A DNA stretch of 7,519 nt from Alphaproteobacteria bacterium (GCA_018828205.1 JAHJWA010000334.1:1-7519), one strand, 5' to 3'. Counted from the stretch's first letter, positions 1 to 6,215 are shown. The notes: generated by a model not told the origin, from the sequence alone. Program-made: numbers and translations.

Positions 1-92
1 GACTGGACGGCGATCCACTGCTCGTCCTCCAGCGCCTCGATGGCGTAGAGACCCGAACCGCCGATAATGCCGATGACCCACTCGTCGCTCAC
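1..92 (-). CDS. mtnP: S-methyl-5'-thioadenosine phosphorylase, N-terminal 30 residues (3' end outside window)
   Basis: The enzyme cleaves methylthioadenosine with phosphate to adenine and 5-methylthioribose-1-phosphate, the entry to methionine salvage, in the cytoplasm. Only about 30 codons are visible, reading VSDEWVIGIIGGSGLY and then an AIEALEDEQWIAV stretch. The GIIGGSGLY segment near the N-terminus is the phosphate-binding glycine loop typical of the MtnP/PNP family, and an acidic 'xLE..xW' segment after it is also usual. The start is a GTG at 90-92 with a GGGGA ribosome-binding site five bases upstream; I see no in-frame ATG to compete with it. It lies 84 bases after the last gene of the reb cluster, in the same direction. 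It is a housekeeping gene, so functional linkage to the reb genes is unlikely, although read-through is possible. The gap of 93-176 shows no clear terminator or promoter. The identity rests on a short segment but a characteristic one. Confidence 0.82.
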   Translation of the reverse strand, partial: MSDEWVIGIIGGSGLYAIEALEDEQWIAVQ

Positions 93-176
93 TGCAATCC
101 CCGTTCGCCGATAGTGCAGGGACGTGGGTTAGCGGCTTATCGCGCGGCTGCAAGCTCAGGGGGCGCGGCCACGGAT

Positions 177-2525
177 CTATTGCCGCACTTTCATCAGCAT
201 GTCGGTGAGCGAACGCGCGGTCCGGCGCAGCACGCCGCGCATCGCGAACTCGACCACATGCGCGGCGCGGGTCTGATACTCGATGATCAGATCGCGCAGG
301 CTGAGCACGGGAAACCCCCAGATGAAGCTGATCAGCGGCCGCACCCGCACCCGCTTGGCCACGATCTCGATCACCAGCGGCTGGTAGGGCCCGAAGGGTT
401 CGATGATTTCGACATTGGCGGCGAACAGCAGCAGCCGGCCCGGATGGCTGTCGTCCATCTGGAACAGCGCGCCGGGCTGCGGATCGACGAAGGGAGCGAG
501 CAGCGGCTTGACCAGCTCGATCGCCGTGGCCGGGTCGGTCGCGCGGTCGGTGTAATAGAGCCCTACGGTGATCTTTCCGACCGGCTCGAGAGCGGCGCCG
601 CGGGCGTGCTCATATTCAGCATGCAGCGCCGCCGCGAGGCTGCCGCCGATCGCCATCTGCAGTTCGAGCTCGCTGTGCTGGTCGAAGATCGAGGCGGCGT
701 AGAGCGTGCGGATCAGCGCGTCGATCGCCTCGCGCTGGGCCGCGATCAGCGCCGCGCGGCCAGCGACATGCGCCTGCAGCCGCCCCGAGAGCCATTGGCC
801 GAAGCCGATCGCATCCGCCATCGGTCCGGCATCGACCGACAGCCTGAACCGCGCGCGCGCGTCCTGGCCGGCGAGCGCTTCGGCCTGCGGCATCCATTCG
901 ACGAAGAACTCGGCGAATTGGGCGGCGAGCAGCGGCTCGAGATCCATCTCGTAGGCGGTGGCGAACTGGTCGAGCAATTCGATCAGCGCATAGTGCAGCG
1001 GCTGCCGCGCGGGCGGGAGCTGGCCCGCGGCAAAGGCCGCCACCGGCTGCGCGGCGATCTCCAGAATGCCGTTGGGGATGCGCTGATAGGCATCGAGGAT
1101 CGCGATCGCGGCGCCATCGCGCGCGAACAATTCGGCGAGCCGTTCGATGCGCTTGTGCGCCTTGGCCTGCGCGCGCGGTTCGCCGGCGAAGAATTCGCGC
1201 ACCATGGTGAGATATTCGTCGATATAATAGGCGAAGCCCGGGATCGGCATTCCCTCGGTCGGGCGGATGATGTCGTGGGCGAGCTGGGTCCACTGCTCGC
1301 GGCATTCGATCGTGTCGCGCCGCGGCATCCCGACATCGATCAGCTCGGCCTTGCAGCTGCGGCTGTAGGGCATTTCCTCGTCCTCGAGCGCGCTATCCTC
1401 CGCGGGTGTCTCGGGCAGGGTGCCGGGATCGGGTGCGGCGTCGTCGAACGGGTCGACCGGCACGCCGACCGGCAAGGGAAGAGCGATCAGCGCCGCGGCA
1501 TTGACGTTGAGCAGCGAGTAGAACTCCGCCTTCTTGCGCATCAGCGCGACCAGCAGCCGGTTCGAGACCTTGCGATAGACCGCATACCATTCGTCGGCGG
1601 GCAGGTCGGGATCGATCAGCACCTGGCTGTCCCAGTCGTTGGCGCCGTCCTGCGGCCGACCGAACAGATAGGCCAGCGCGCGCCCGCCCTTGAGGAAGAA
1701 GCGGACATGCGGCTGCACGTCGGGGTTCATCACCACGCGCTCGAGATCGATCATCGCATGCGCCAGCCAGTCGGTCAGCCATTGCTGGCGGTTGAGCGTG
1801 GCGGTGAGCGCGCCGCTGGCATTGGCGACCTGATCGTCGGTCAGCTGGTGCCGCGAGCGCACGCGGTAGCTCACCAGCAGGCGCTGGAGATAGAAGGGTT
1901 CGATCACATAGAAGCTCTGGACGCTGGCATTGCCCTCGACCGCTTCGCCGAGTAGCTTGATGGCGTTCTTGAGATTGGCGAGCACCGCGGCAGCGGCTCC
2001 GGGCGCGGCGATCAGCAGTCTCGCCTGCGCGACAGCGGGCACCACCACCCCGGTCGGGTTCTCGGGTGGCAGGAAGGGCTCGGCCACGCGCTGCAGCGCT
2101 CGGCGTGTCGCGTCGATCCGGGCCGCCGCGCCGCCTCCCGCCGCCAGCGCTTCGCGCGCGGCGTACCATTCGCGCCGCGCATGGCGCATCGCGTCATCGG
2201 GAAGCGGGAAGGGCATGCCGTCGAAGCCCTCGTCGCGGCCCACCCCGAGCAGCCGGACGCTGCCGGCCTCGAAGAAGAAATACTCCCCCATCGCCGCCGA
2301 TTCGCGCTCGCGCTGCCGCGCAGGATCGCCGCCGTGCTCCTCAGCCGCGCGCACGACCCGCCGAAACGAGGTCTCGAGCGCCTGCATCGGGTGGACCGCC
2401 GCCGCACCCCAGAGGAAGGCGCGATCCTTCTGCGCGGCCAGTTCGATCGGCAGATTGGCCTGCGCGCCGGCGATCTGCGCGACCCGAGCGAGGGCTTGCT
2501 TGGCAGGTGTGGGGGGCAGCGCCAT
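177..2525 (-). CDS. 782-aa protein with nucleotidyltransferase-like signature, last gene of the reb cluster
   Basis: I do not recognise the family by name. Residues 276-299 hold a lysine-glycine-glycine turn (K279-G280-G281, in FFLKGGRALAYLFG) and 16 residues later an acidic pair D297-W298-D299. After an acidic, proline-rich linker (about 356-386) comes a predicted strand, ELIDVG, at 394-399. GG, then DxD, then a third acidic strand is the order of the metal-binding residues in pol-beta-type nucleotidyltransferases such as AbiEii/MNT proteins. Helical segments with spaced Lys/Arg follow (431-470). The C-terminal third may repeat the fold: IGGS at 626-629, then a strand near 652-657 without the DxD, a strand at 717-722 and a helix-rich end. 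No signal peptide or membrane span is evident, so it is probably cytoplasmic. The ATG start has AGGAG seven bases upstream. The gene follows the 92-aa gene by 41 bases and is probably cotranscribed with it. Substrate and role are unknown. It could be an enzyme, an effector or a toxin-like component of the reb locus; that is inference. Confidence 0.88.
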   Translation of the reverse strand: MALPPTPAKQALARVAQIAGAQANLPIELAAQKDRAFLWGAAAVHPMQALETSFRRVVRAAEEHGGDPARQRERESAAMGEYFFFEAGSVRLLGVGRDEGFDGMPFPLPDDAMRHARREWYAAREALAAGGGAAARIDATRRALQRVAEPFLPPENPTGVVVPAVAQARLLIAAPGAAAAVLANLKNAIKLLGEAVEGNASVQSFYVIEPFYLQRLLVSYRVRSRHQLTDDQVANASGALTATLNRQQWLTDWLAHAMIDLERVVMNPDVQPHVRFFLKGGRALAYLFGRPQDGANDWDSQVLIDPDLPADEWYAVYRKVSNRLLVALMRKKAEFYSLLNVNAAALIALPLPVGVPVDPFDDAAPDPGTLPETPAEDSALEDEEMPYSRSCKAELIDVGMPRRDTIECREQWTQLAHDIIRPTEGMPIPGFAYYIDEYLTMVREFFAGEPRAQAKAHKRIERLAELFARDGAAIAILDAYQRIPNGILEIAAQPVAAFAAGQLPPARQPLHYALIELLDQFATAYEMDLEPLLAAQFAEFFVEWMPQAEALAGQDARARFRLSVDAGPMADAIGFGQWLSGRLQAHVAGRAALIAAQREAIDALIRTLYAASIFDQHSELELQMAIGGSLAAALHAEYEHARGAALEPVGKITVGLYYTDRATDPATAIELVKPLLAPFVDPQPGALFQMDDSHPGRLLLFAANVEIIEPFGPYQPLVIEIVAKRVRVRPLISFIWGFPVLSLRDLIIEYQTRAAHVVEFAMRGVLRRTARSLTDMLMKVRQ

Positions 2526-2566
2526 GGCCTAGCTCCTGCCGCGAGCAGGCATGAGGATGGACAAGG

Positions 2567-2845
2567 TCATCGCTCGCTGCGCCCGCGATGCGGCATCTGG
2601 TCCATCGCCTTCTCGACCTGTGCCATCGCGGCTTTCACCGCCTCTTCGGCGTGCTTTCCCGCCTCCTGCATGGCGCCTTCGGCAAGAGCGTGACGGGCGC
2701 TGCGATCCAGCCCGGCCGCCGCATAGGCCTGGCCTGCGTCCCTCATCGCCGCGCTGGCCGCTTCCATCGCCTGTTCGAGGACCTTCGAATGCCGCGTTTC
2801 GCGCCCGGATTGCTCGCTGCCTTTCGCGCTGCGTTTCGCGGTCAT
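2567..2845 (-). CDS. Small alanine-rich helical protein (92 aa), translationally coupled to upstream gene
   Basis: Function unknown. The first 20 residues are basic and polar (MTAKRSAKGS start). Residues 21-84 are rich in Ala, Glu, Met, Gln and Lys with heptad-like spacing and no prolines, which predicts two or three long amphipathic helices; the end (85-92) is basic again. There is no signal peptide or membrane segment. It does not match the RebB pattern (no VN.QITD start), so it is not an eighth reb paralog. It looks superficially like phasin-type or other helical-bundle surface proteins, but I cannot assign it to one. The start is secure: its ATG overlaps the TGA of the 387-aa gene in an ATGA, the usual sign of translational coupling. 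The long, overlapping open frames here on the plus strand are shadows. It may serve as a partner or chaperone of the flanking large proteins; this is inference from the coupling only. Confidence 0.78.
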   Translation of the reverse strand: MTAKRSAKGSEQSGRETRHSKVLEQAMEAASAAMRDAGQAYAAAGLDRSARHALAEGAMQEAGKHAEEAVKAAMAQVEKAMDQMPHRGRSER

Positions 2846-4005
2846 TTTCTGGCCCCTCGTGTGGTCTTGCGGACGGGTTTGCGGCGCGCCGGCGCGCGGG
2901 TCCGGGTTGGCGGGCGGTGTCCCGGCAGGGGCTCGCCCAGATGGCCCGGTTGTTGGCCATCCACAAATCCCCCCGCGCCGCCGTCGAACCGCGCCAGCGT
3001 GATCGCTCCGGTGGGGTCGAGCCGCACCACCGCCTCTTCATGCGGGCCGACGGGGAACAGGCAGGTGGCGCCGTCCTGCTGCATATAGGCGGGACCGATT
3101 CCGTAGAACTGGATCACCCGGTTCGCGCGGTCGAGATAGCTGCGCACCGCGAGTTCCGCCGCGAGCCCGCCTTGATGCGTGTAGCCTCCTTCGCCGATGA
3201 TCTGCTGGATCCCTTGCGAGACCCGCAGAAAGCCCAGCTGCCGCCCTGCAAGCATCCATTCGCCGATCGCCACCTCGACCTCGATCGGCCCCACCAGCCC
3301 CGGGGCATCGGGGCAGTCGAGCGTCGCGAACATCAGCGGGCCCAGCGTATAGACCGCGCGCTCGGCCTGCTCGTAGCGCTCCTCGGGCGTCTCGAAGGGA
3401 TCGTCGAGATTGCGCATCAGATCCAGAAAGGCGCGCAGGTAATCGGCGAATTCGACCGGCGAGCCCGCCTGATCCAGCGCGAATTGCGCGGCCTCGAGGC
3501 GCAGGTCGGGCTTGCCCGGATCGGCGATGCGATCGTCGTTCTGCAGCGCCAGCAGGGTCAGCCGTTCGTCGAGCGTCATCGTCTGGAACAGCGGTTCCTC
3601 GGCGACTTCGAGGTGCTCGAGCAGTTCATCGACCGCGGCCAGATCGGAGATCGTGGCGAGACGATGCCGGGCGAGGATTTCCCGCACCTGCGGGTCATGG
3701 GGGTCGATCTCGCCCACCGCGGCGCGGCGCAGGAGCTGCAGCTCGCGCGGGTTCATCGTCATCAGCTTGACAGGGGCGACCGGTAGCTCGACCCCGCCGA
3801 CCAGCATCAGCCGGCTGGCGTGCAGACCGGACTGCACCGCGGCGACCAGCGTGCTCTCGTCGGGGAAGGCGTAGGTCCGGTCGCTGGCGGCGATCGCATA
3901 GTCCAGCCAGTGCAGACCGCCGTCGATCAACCCCATCACCAGCCGTCCGGTCTCGGACAGGGCGAAGGCGCTGGTCAGCGGCGTGTCGGCGATCTGGACG
4001 GTCAT
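2842..4005 (-). CDS. Unknown 387-aa protein with strongly basic C-terminal tail, reb cluster
   Basis: I do not recognise this family. Residues 1-340 look like a folded soluble alpha/beta protein. There is a strand-rich N-terminus (about 1-80), a mainly helical and acidic middle (about 85-230), and a C-terminal part that ends in a short beta-like segment, EAVVRLDPTGAITLARF (324-340). After a glycine-rich linker (342-357), the last 24 residues carry 11 Arg or Lys among Pro, Thr and Ala, a disordered polycationic tail of the kind that contacts nucleic acid or acidic surfaces. No signal peptide or membrane span is seen. The ATG lies 13 bases after the stop of the last RebB-like gene; the ribosome-binding site is weak, so coupling to that gene is likely. 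Its own stop overlaps the start of the 92-aa gene. Position alone ties it to the R-body locus. It might be an assembly factor, a cargo or a structural partner. Confidence 0.87.
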   Translation of the reverse strand: MTVQIADTPLTSAFALSETGRLVMGLIDGGLHWLDYAIAASDRTYAFPDESTLVAAVQSGLHASRLMLVGGVELPVAPVKLMTMNPRELQLLRRAAVGEIDPHDPQVREILARHRLATISDLAAVDELLEHLEVAEEPLFQTMTLDERLTLLALQNDDRIADPGKPDLRLEAAQFALDQAGSPVEFADYLRAFLDLMRNLDDPFETPEERYEQAERAVYTLGPLMFATLDCPDAPGLVGPIEVEVAIGEWMLAGRQLGFLRVSQGIQQIIGEGGYTHQGGLAAELAVRSYLDRANRVIQFYGIGPAYMQQDGATCLFPVGPHEEAVVRLDPTGAITLARFDGGAGGFVDGQQPGHLGEPLPGHRPPTRTRAPARRKPVRKTTRGARK

Positions 4006-4018
4006 GGCGCGTCTCGCT

Positions 4019-4372
4019 TCAGCTGGAGGGGCCCGACGGGAAGGAGCTCAGCACCTTGCCCGCCGCTTCGCCCACCGCGGCGAAATCCGCGATCGCGGTT
4101 GTCACCATGGTTTTCGCGGTATCGAGCGTGGGGTGGTATTGTGCCGCATTTCCGGTTGCGAGGATCTGCGCCAGCGCCACGCCGGCGGCGGTGCTCGCGA
4201 CGGTGGTGACATTGCGCAGCGCGTCGGTCGCGTCCTGCACCGCGATCGCGGCCGATTGCGCCACCGACTGATAGGCCTTGCCCTGGCCGCTGGCCTGGAT
4301 CGGTCCCTTGGTCAGCGTGGCGCGCTGGGTCTGGGTGATGACGTCGGTGATGAGCGGGTTGACCTGGGTCAT
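4019..4372 (-). CDS. Divergent RebB-family R-body protein (117 aa) with C-terminal extension
   Basis: RebB-family proteins polymerise into R-bodies, coiled cytoplasmic ribbons that extend when triggered. Residues 3-73 follow the family layout seen in the other copies. VNPLITDVITQTQ corresponds to VNxQITDxVTQxN, and AYQSVAQSAAIAVQDATDAL corresponds to the NLYQATAQALANAAHNAT block. TTVASTAAGVALAQIL corresponds to NVAAQAATTAGVALLYAI. It differs from the canonical copies in lacking the LGDAP motif (TKGPIQASGQ in its place) and in a C-terminal extension of about 40 residues (78-117) predicted to be helical, ending in Pro/Ser/Gly. The start has AGGAG nine bases upstream, overlapping the stop of the preceding gene 12 bases away. 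It is the last of the seven paralogs and directly precedes the 387-aa gene. Its divergence suggests a specialised role such as a cap, nucleator or link to the companion proteins, but that is inference. Confidence 0.85.
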   Translation of the reverse strand: MTQVNPLITDVITQTQRATLTKGPIQASGQGKAYQSVAQSAAIAVQDATDALRNVTTVASTAAGVALAQILATGNAAQYHPTLDTAKTMVTTAIADFAAVGEAAGKVLSSFPSGPSS

Positions 4373-4384
4373 GGTTCGACTCTC

Positions 4385-4930
4385 CTATTTCTTGCTCTTG
4401 GGCGGGCTGGGCGGAGGGGGAGGACTTGGCGGACTTGGGGGCGGAGGCGGACTTGGAGGCGGGCCGGGAGGCGAAGGTGACGGCGGGTTGCCACCCTGAA
4501 GCGACTTGATCGCATCGGCGATATGGTCGGCGAGCGCTTCGAGCGTCGCGGTCGCCGCGTCGGCATCGCTCGCCCGCGCGATGCCGGCGAGCGCGTCGAT
4601 TGCTCCGGTGGCGCGCGCATCGACGCTGGCGATGCTCTCGTCATAGGGAAGCGGTTCGACGCCCGGATCATACGGCGGCAGCGGCGGCTTTGGGTGCAGG
4701 ATCGGAAACGGGGTCTGCAGCATCTTGGCGCAGGCCGCGGTGACCGCGGCCGAGCTCACCGTGCTCGACGATTGCTGGCGATTGACCGCATTGTACATGG
4801 TCATGCCAATCGTCTCGGCCATCACCACATCGAGCATCGCCGAGGATTGCGAGGGTGCTTCGCCGATGGTGAGCGTGACCACATCCGCGACGGATTCGAC
4901 GATCTGATCGTTCACATAGTGTTCGGGCAT
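4385..4930 (-). CDS. RebB-family protein with proline-rich C-terminal tail (about 181 aa)
   Basis: Numbering is from the ATG at 4930. Residues 5-72 form a RebB core: YVNDQIVESVADVVTLTIGEAP matches VNDQITDSVTQANVKVLGDAP, and the following Ala/Met/Ser-rich helix with a QQ pair matches NATNAQQQ. The core is followed by a Pro-rich linker (74-95, HPKPPLPPYDP), a helical Ala/Asp-rich segment (100-144), and a tail at 149-177 in which 22 of 29 residues are proline and the rest serine or glycine. It ends KSKK. This roughly doubles the usual RebB length. The polyproline runs should need elongation factor P for translation. The ATG has GGAG eight bases upstream; a GTG just before it (4933), directly abutting the previous stop, is the alternative start (182 aa). 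It probably presents a tail from the R-body surface or anchors it. The core assignment is good; the tail's role is unknown. Confidence 0.83.
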   Translation of the reverse strand: MPEHYVNDQIVESVADVVTLTIGEAPSQSSAMLDVVMAETIGMTMYNAVNRQQSSSTVSSAAVTAACAKMLQTPFPILHPKPPLPPYDPGVEPLPYDESIASVDARATGAIDALAGIARASDADAATATLEALADHIADAIKSLQGGNPPSPSPPGPPPSPPPPPSPPSPPPPPSPPKSKK

Positions 4931-4933
4931 CAC

Positions 4934-5140
4934 TTACGCTCCGTTCTTGAGGACAATCGCGAGCACCTGGAAGGTCGCTGCCTCGGCCATCAGCTGGCCG
5001 CGCTGCTGGGCGGCGACGGCGTTTTCCATGGCGTGACCGATGCTGTTGGCCATCGCCAGATAGGTCATCGCCATCGCCGCCGAGGGCGCCTCGCCGATCG
5101 TCAGCGCGGTGACCGGTGCCAGGCCTTTCAGCGCTGCCAT
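4934..5140 (-). CDS. Short RebB-family protein with reduced N-terminus (68 aa)
   Basis: The LTIGEAPSAAMAMTYLAMAN stretch, then a helical region with AVAAQQ, then a final Ala-rich helix ending VLKNGA, aligns with residues about 15 to 75 of the canonical copies and most closely with the core of the next gene downstream (both have LTIGEAPS). The first residues (MAALKGLAP) replace the conserved VNxQITD segment, so the protein lacks about 8 residues at the front. An in-frame TGA lies just three codons before the ATG, so no longer start is possible in this frame. No convincing Shine-Dalgarno sequence precedes the ATG, and translation may depend on ribosomes arriving from the gene 33 bases upstream. 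It may be a real minor subunit or a decaying paralog. Its frame is intact and the downstream gene begins directly at its stop codon, which favours function. Confidence 0.72.
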   Translation of the reverse strand: MAALKGLAPVTALTIGEAPSAAMAMTYLAMANSIGHAMENAVAAQQRGQLMAEAATFQVLAIVLKNGA

Positions 5141-5173
5141 CGACGCGGTTCAGCGATCGCCGGACACCCCGCG

Positions 5174-5452
5174 CTAGAGCAGCCCGCGCCGGTAGACCTC
5201 GGCGGTCGCCGTCCCGGTCGAGGCGATGTCGAGCGAGTAGAGCGTCGAGACGCCCTGCGAGGTCGCCGCCTGGAAGGTGACGAAGCCCTGGTTCTGCTGG
5301 TTGGTCGCATTGTGCGCGGTGTTGGCCAGCGCCTGGCTGGTGGCCATGAACATGTTGCCGGTGGCCATCGAGGGAGAATCGCCGAGCACCAGCGTGTTGA
5401 CCTCGGTGATCGAGTCGGTGACCTGGCTGTTCACGTGGCTGGGAAATGCCAT
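5174..5452 (-). CDS. RebB-family R-body structural protein (92 aa)
   Basis: This is a canonical full-length RebB-type subunit. The N-terminus MAFPSHVNSQVTDSITEVN is followed by LVLGDSPS, then ATSQALANTAHNATNQQ, then FQAATSQGVSTLYSLDIAS, ending TGTATAEVYRRGLL. All landmarks of the family are present in order: VNxQxTDxxTxxN, LGDxP, a TxQALAN helix with HNATN, and QAAT..GV.TLY. It departs from its upstream neighbours in carrying NMFMATS where they have NLYQATA, so it is an older or functionally distinct paralog. Such proteins are small, hydrophobic and alanine-rich, and assemble into the ribbon. The start ATG has GGAAAGGAAG six bases upstream, a strong site. A second ATG five bases upstream is out of frame. 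The space before it (5453-5564) contains a tandem repeat and a hairpin, listed separately. Confidence 0.92.
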   Translation of the reverse strand: MAFPSHVNSQVTDSITEVNTLVLGDSPSMATGNMFMATSQALANTAHNATNQQNQGFVTFQAATSQGVSTLYSLDIASTGTATAEVYRRGLL

Positions 5453-5474
5453 TGCATGCTTCCTTTCCTGTGGT

Positions 5475-5496
5475 GCGGACGACGCTGTGTCGCCGC
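5475..5496 (-). other. Intercistronic RNA hairpin upstream of 92-aa reb gene
   Basis: The transcript can form GCGGCGAC paired with GTCG-U-CCGC: eight base pairs with one bulged base and a loop of five. It lies 22 bases before the start codon of the downstream reb gene and between it and the tandem repeat. No U-run follows, so it is not an intrinsic terminator. An RNA-stability or processing element is possible. Confidence 0.5.
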
Positions 5497-5509
5497 GGGT
5501 TCAAAGTTT

Positions 5510-5539
5510 GCTTCGGTCCGATCCGCTTCGGTCCGATCC
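5510..5539. repeat. Perfect 15-bp tandem duplication between two reb genes
   Basis: The unit GCTTCGGTCCGATCC occurs twice head to tail with no mismatch, at 5510-5524 and 5525-5539. It sits in the non-coding space between the 79-aa and 92-aa RebB genes. Each unit contains CGGTCCG, which is self-complementary except at its centre. It may be simple slippage or a paired binding site; the sequence alone does not decide. Confidence 0.9.
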
Positions 5540-5564
5540 AAGGAGGCGGGATGGCCCCGGCGGA

Positions 5565-5804
5565 TCATTTCTTGCCGGTCTGGATGGCGTAGAGCAGCGC
5601 CACCCCGGCGGTGGTCGCGGCCTGCGCCGCCACATTCATCTGCTGCTGCGCGACGGTCGCATTGTGCGCGGCGTTGGCCAGCGCCTGCGCGGTCGCCTGG
5701 TAGAGATTGCCCATGGCGACCGCGGGAGCGGCCCCCAGCGCCTCGACATTGGCCTGGGTCACGGCATCCGTGATCTGGCTGTTGACGGAGGTTGGGTTCG
5801 CCAT
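5565..5804 (-). CDS. RebB-family R-body protein, C-terminally shortened (79 aa)
   Basis: Residues 1-75 match the canonical copies closely: MANPTSVNSQITDAVTQANV, then EALGAAPAVAMGNLYQATAQ, then ALANAAHNATVAQQQMNVAA, then QAATTAGVALLYAI. It then ends after QTGKK, lacking the DTASTGVATEDI segment of about 15 residues that the 92- and 98-aa copies share. Because the stop comes cleanly after a charged end and the frame is intact, this looks like a natural short variant rather than a truncation by mutation. The ATG start is chosen because it aligns with the MAFPT/MANPT start of the other copies. The ribosome-binding site is poor: an AAGG about 12 bases upstream is separated from the ATG by a near-perfect 14-base CTAG-containing palindrome. 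It is the third gene of the array. Confidence 0.9.
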   Translation of the reverse strand: MANPTSVNSQITDAVTQANVEALGAAPAVAMGNLYQATAQALANAAHNATVAQQQMNVAAQAATTAGVALLYAIQTGKK

Positions 5805-5862
5805 GGTCTAGCTAGGCCTTGTCACGCGACGGGCCGCAGTCCGCGATTGCGACGGCGCGGTC

Positions 5863-6141
5863 TCAGGTCAGCCCCGATTTGAGGATGTCCTCGGTGGCGA
5901 CCCCGGTCGAAGCGGTGTCGAGCGCGTAGAGCGTGGCGACCCCCATGGTGGTCGCGGCCTGCGAGGTGACGTAGCTCTGCTGCGCGGCATTGGTGGAATT
6001 GTGCGCGGCGTTGCTCAGCGCCTGCGCGGTCGCCTGGTAGAGATTGCCCATCGCGATCGCCGGCGCGTCGCCCAGGACCTTGACGTTGGCCTGGGTGACG
6101 GAATCGGTGATCTGGTCGTTCACGAATGTCGGAAAGGCCAT
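5863..6141 (-). CDS. RebB-family R-body structural protein (92 aa)
   Basis: This is the second gene of the array and a canonical RebB protein, with VNDQITDSVTQANVKVLGDAP at residues 7-27. It continues with MGNLYQATAQALSNAAHNST, a QQSYVTSQAATTMGVATLY block and the DTASTGVATEDILKSGLT end. By eye, 81 of its 92 residues equal those of the gene directly upstream, with long stretches of near-identical DNA, so the pair arose by recent duplication or is kept alike by gene conversion. The ATG has AAAGGAG seven bases upstream, an excellent site, which suggests strong expression. Family knowledge: RebB is a principal R-body component in Caedibacter, where several Reb proteins together are needed to build the ribbon. 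It is cytoplasmic, with no signal peptide. Confidence 0.94.
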   Translation of the reverse strand: MAFPTFVNDQITDSVTQANVKVLGDAPAIAMGNLYQATAQALSNAAHNSTNAAQQSYVTSQAATTMGVATLYALDTASTGVATEDILKSGLT

Positions 6142-6181
6142 CGTCTGGCTCCTTTATCGAGGTGGAAACGGTTCTGGTTCG

Positions 6182-6201
6182 CGCCGGTCGCTTCACCGGC
6201 G
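6182..6201 (-). other. Intercistronic RNA hairpin between first and second reb genes
   Basis: The transcript reads CGCCGGU-GAAGCG-ACCGGCG, a perfect seven-base-pair GC-rich stem with a six-base loop, 14 bases after the first reb gene's stop. The seven bases CGAACCA flank it on both sides as a direct repeat. No U-run follows, so full termination is unlikely. It could protect the 3' end of the first cistron and so raise its level relative to later ones; this is inference. Confidence 0.55.
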
Positions 6202-6215
6202 TGGTTCGGTCGGAG

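Noticed and set aside
114..1955. Long plus-strand open frame of 613 codons
   Set aside because: It is antisense to the 782-aa gene. Its translation is rich in Arg, Asp, Gln and His with no family motif, typical of the reverse complement of GC-rich coding DNA.
2551..3786. Plus-strand open frame of 411 codons
   Set aside because: It is antisense to the 92- and 387-aa genes, which have coupled starts and coherent protein composition. The plus frame is Arg/Pro-rich noise.
4388..4495. G-rich plus-strand tract as a structural or repeat element
   Set aside because: It is explained by the Pro/Ser codons of the RebB-like protein's tail on the minus strand.
5541..5592. Plus-strand mini-gene: AAGGAGG followed by an ATG and 13 codons
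   Set aside because: It is a short antisense frame at the end of a reb gene with no similarity or context; the good ribosome-binding site is probably chance.
4523..5773. Plus-strand open frame of 416 codons across the reb array
   Set aside because: It runs antisense through four RebB-family genes that are recognisable by motif, and its repetitive look mirrors the reb repeats.
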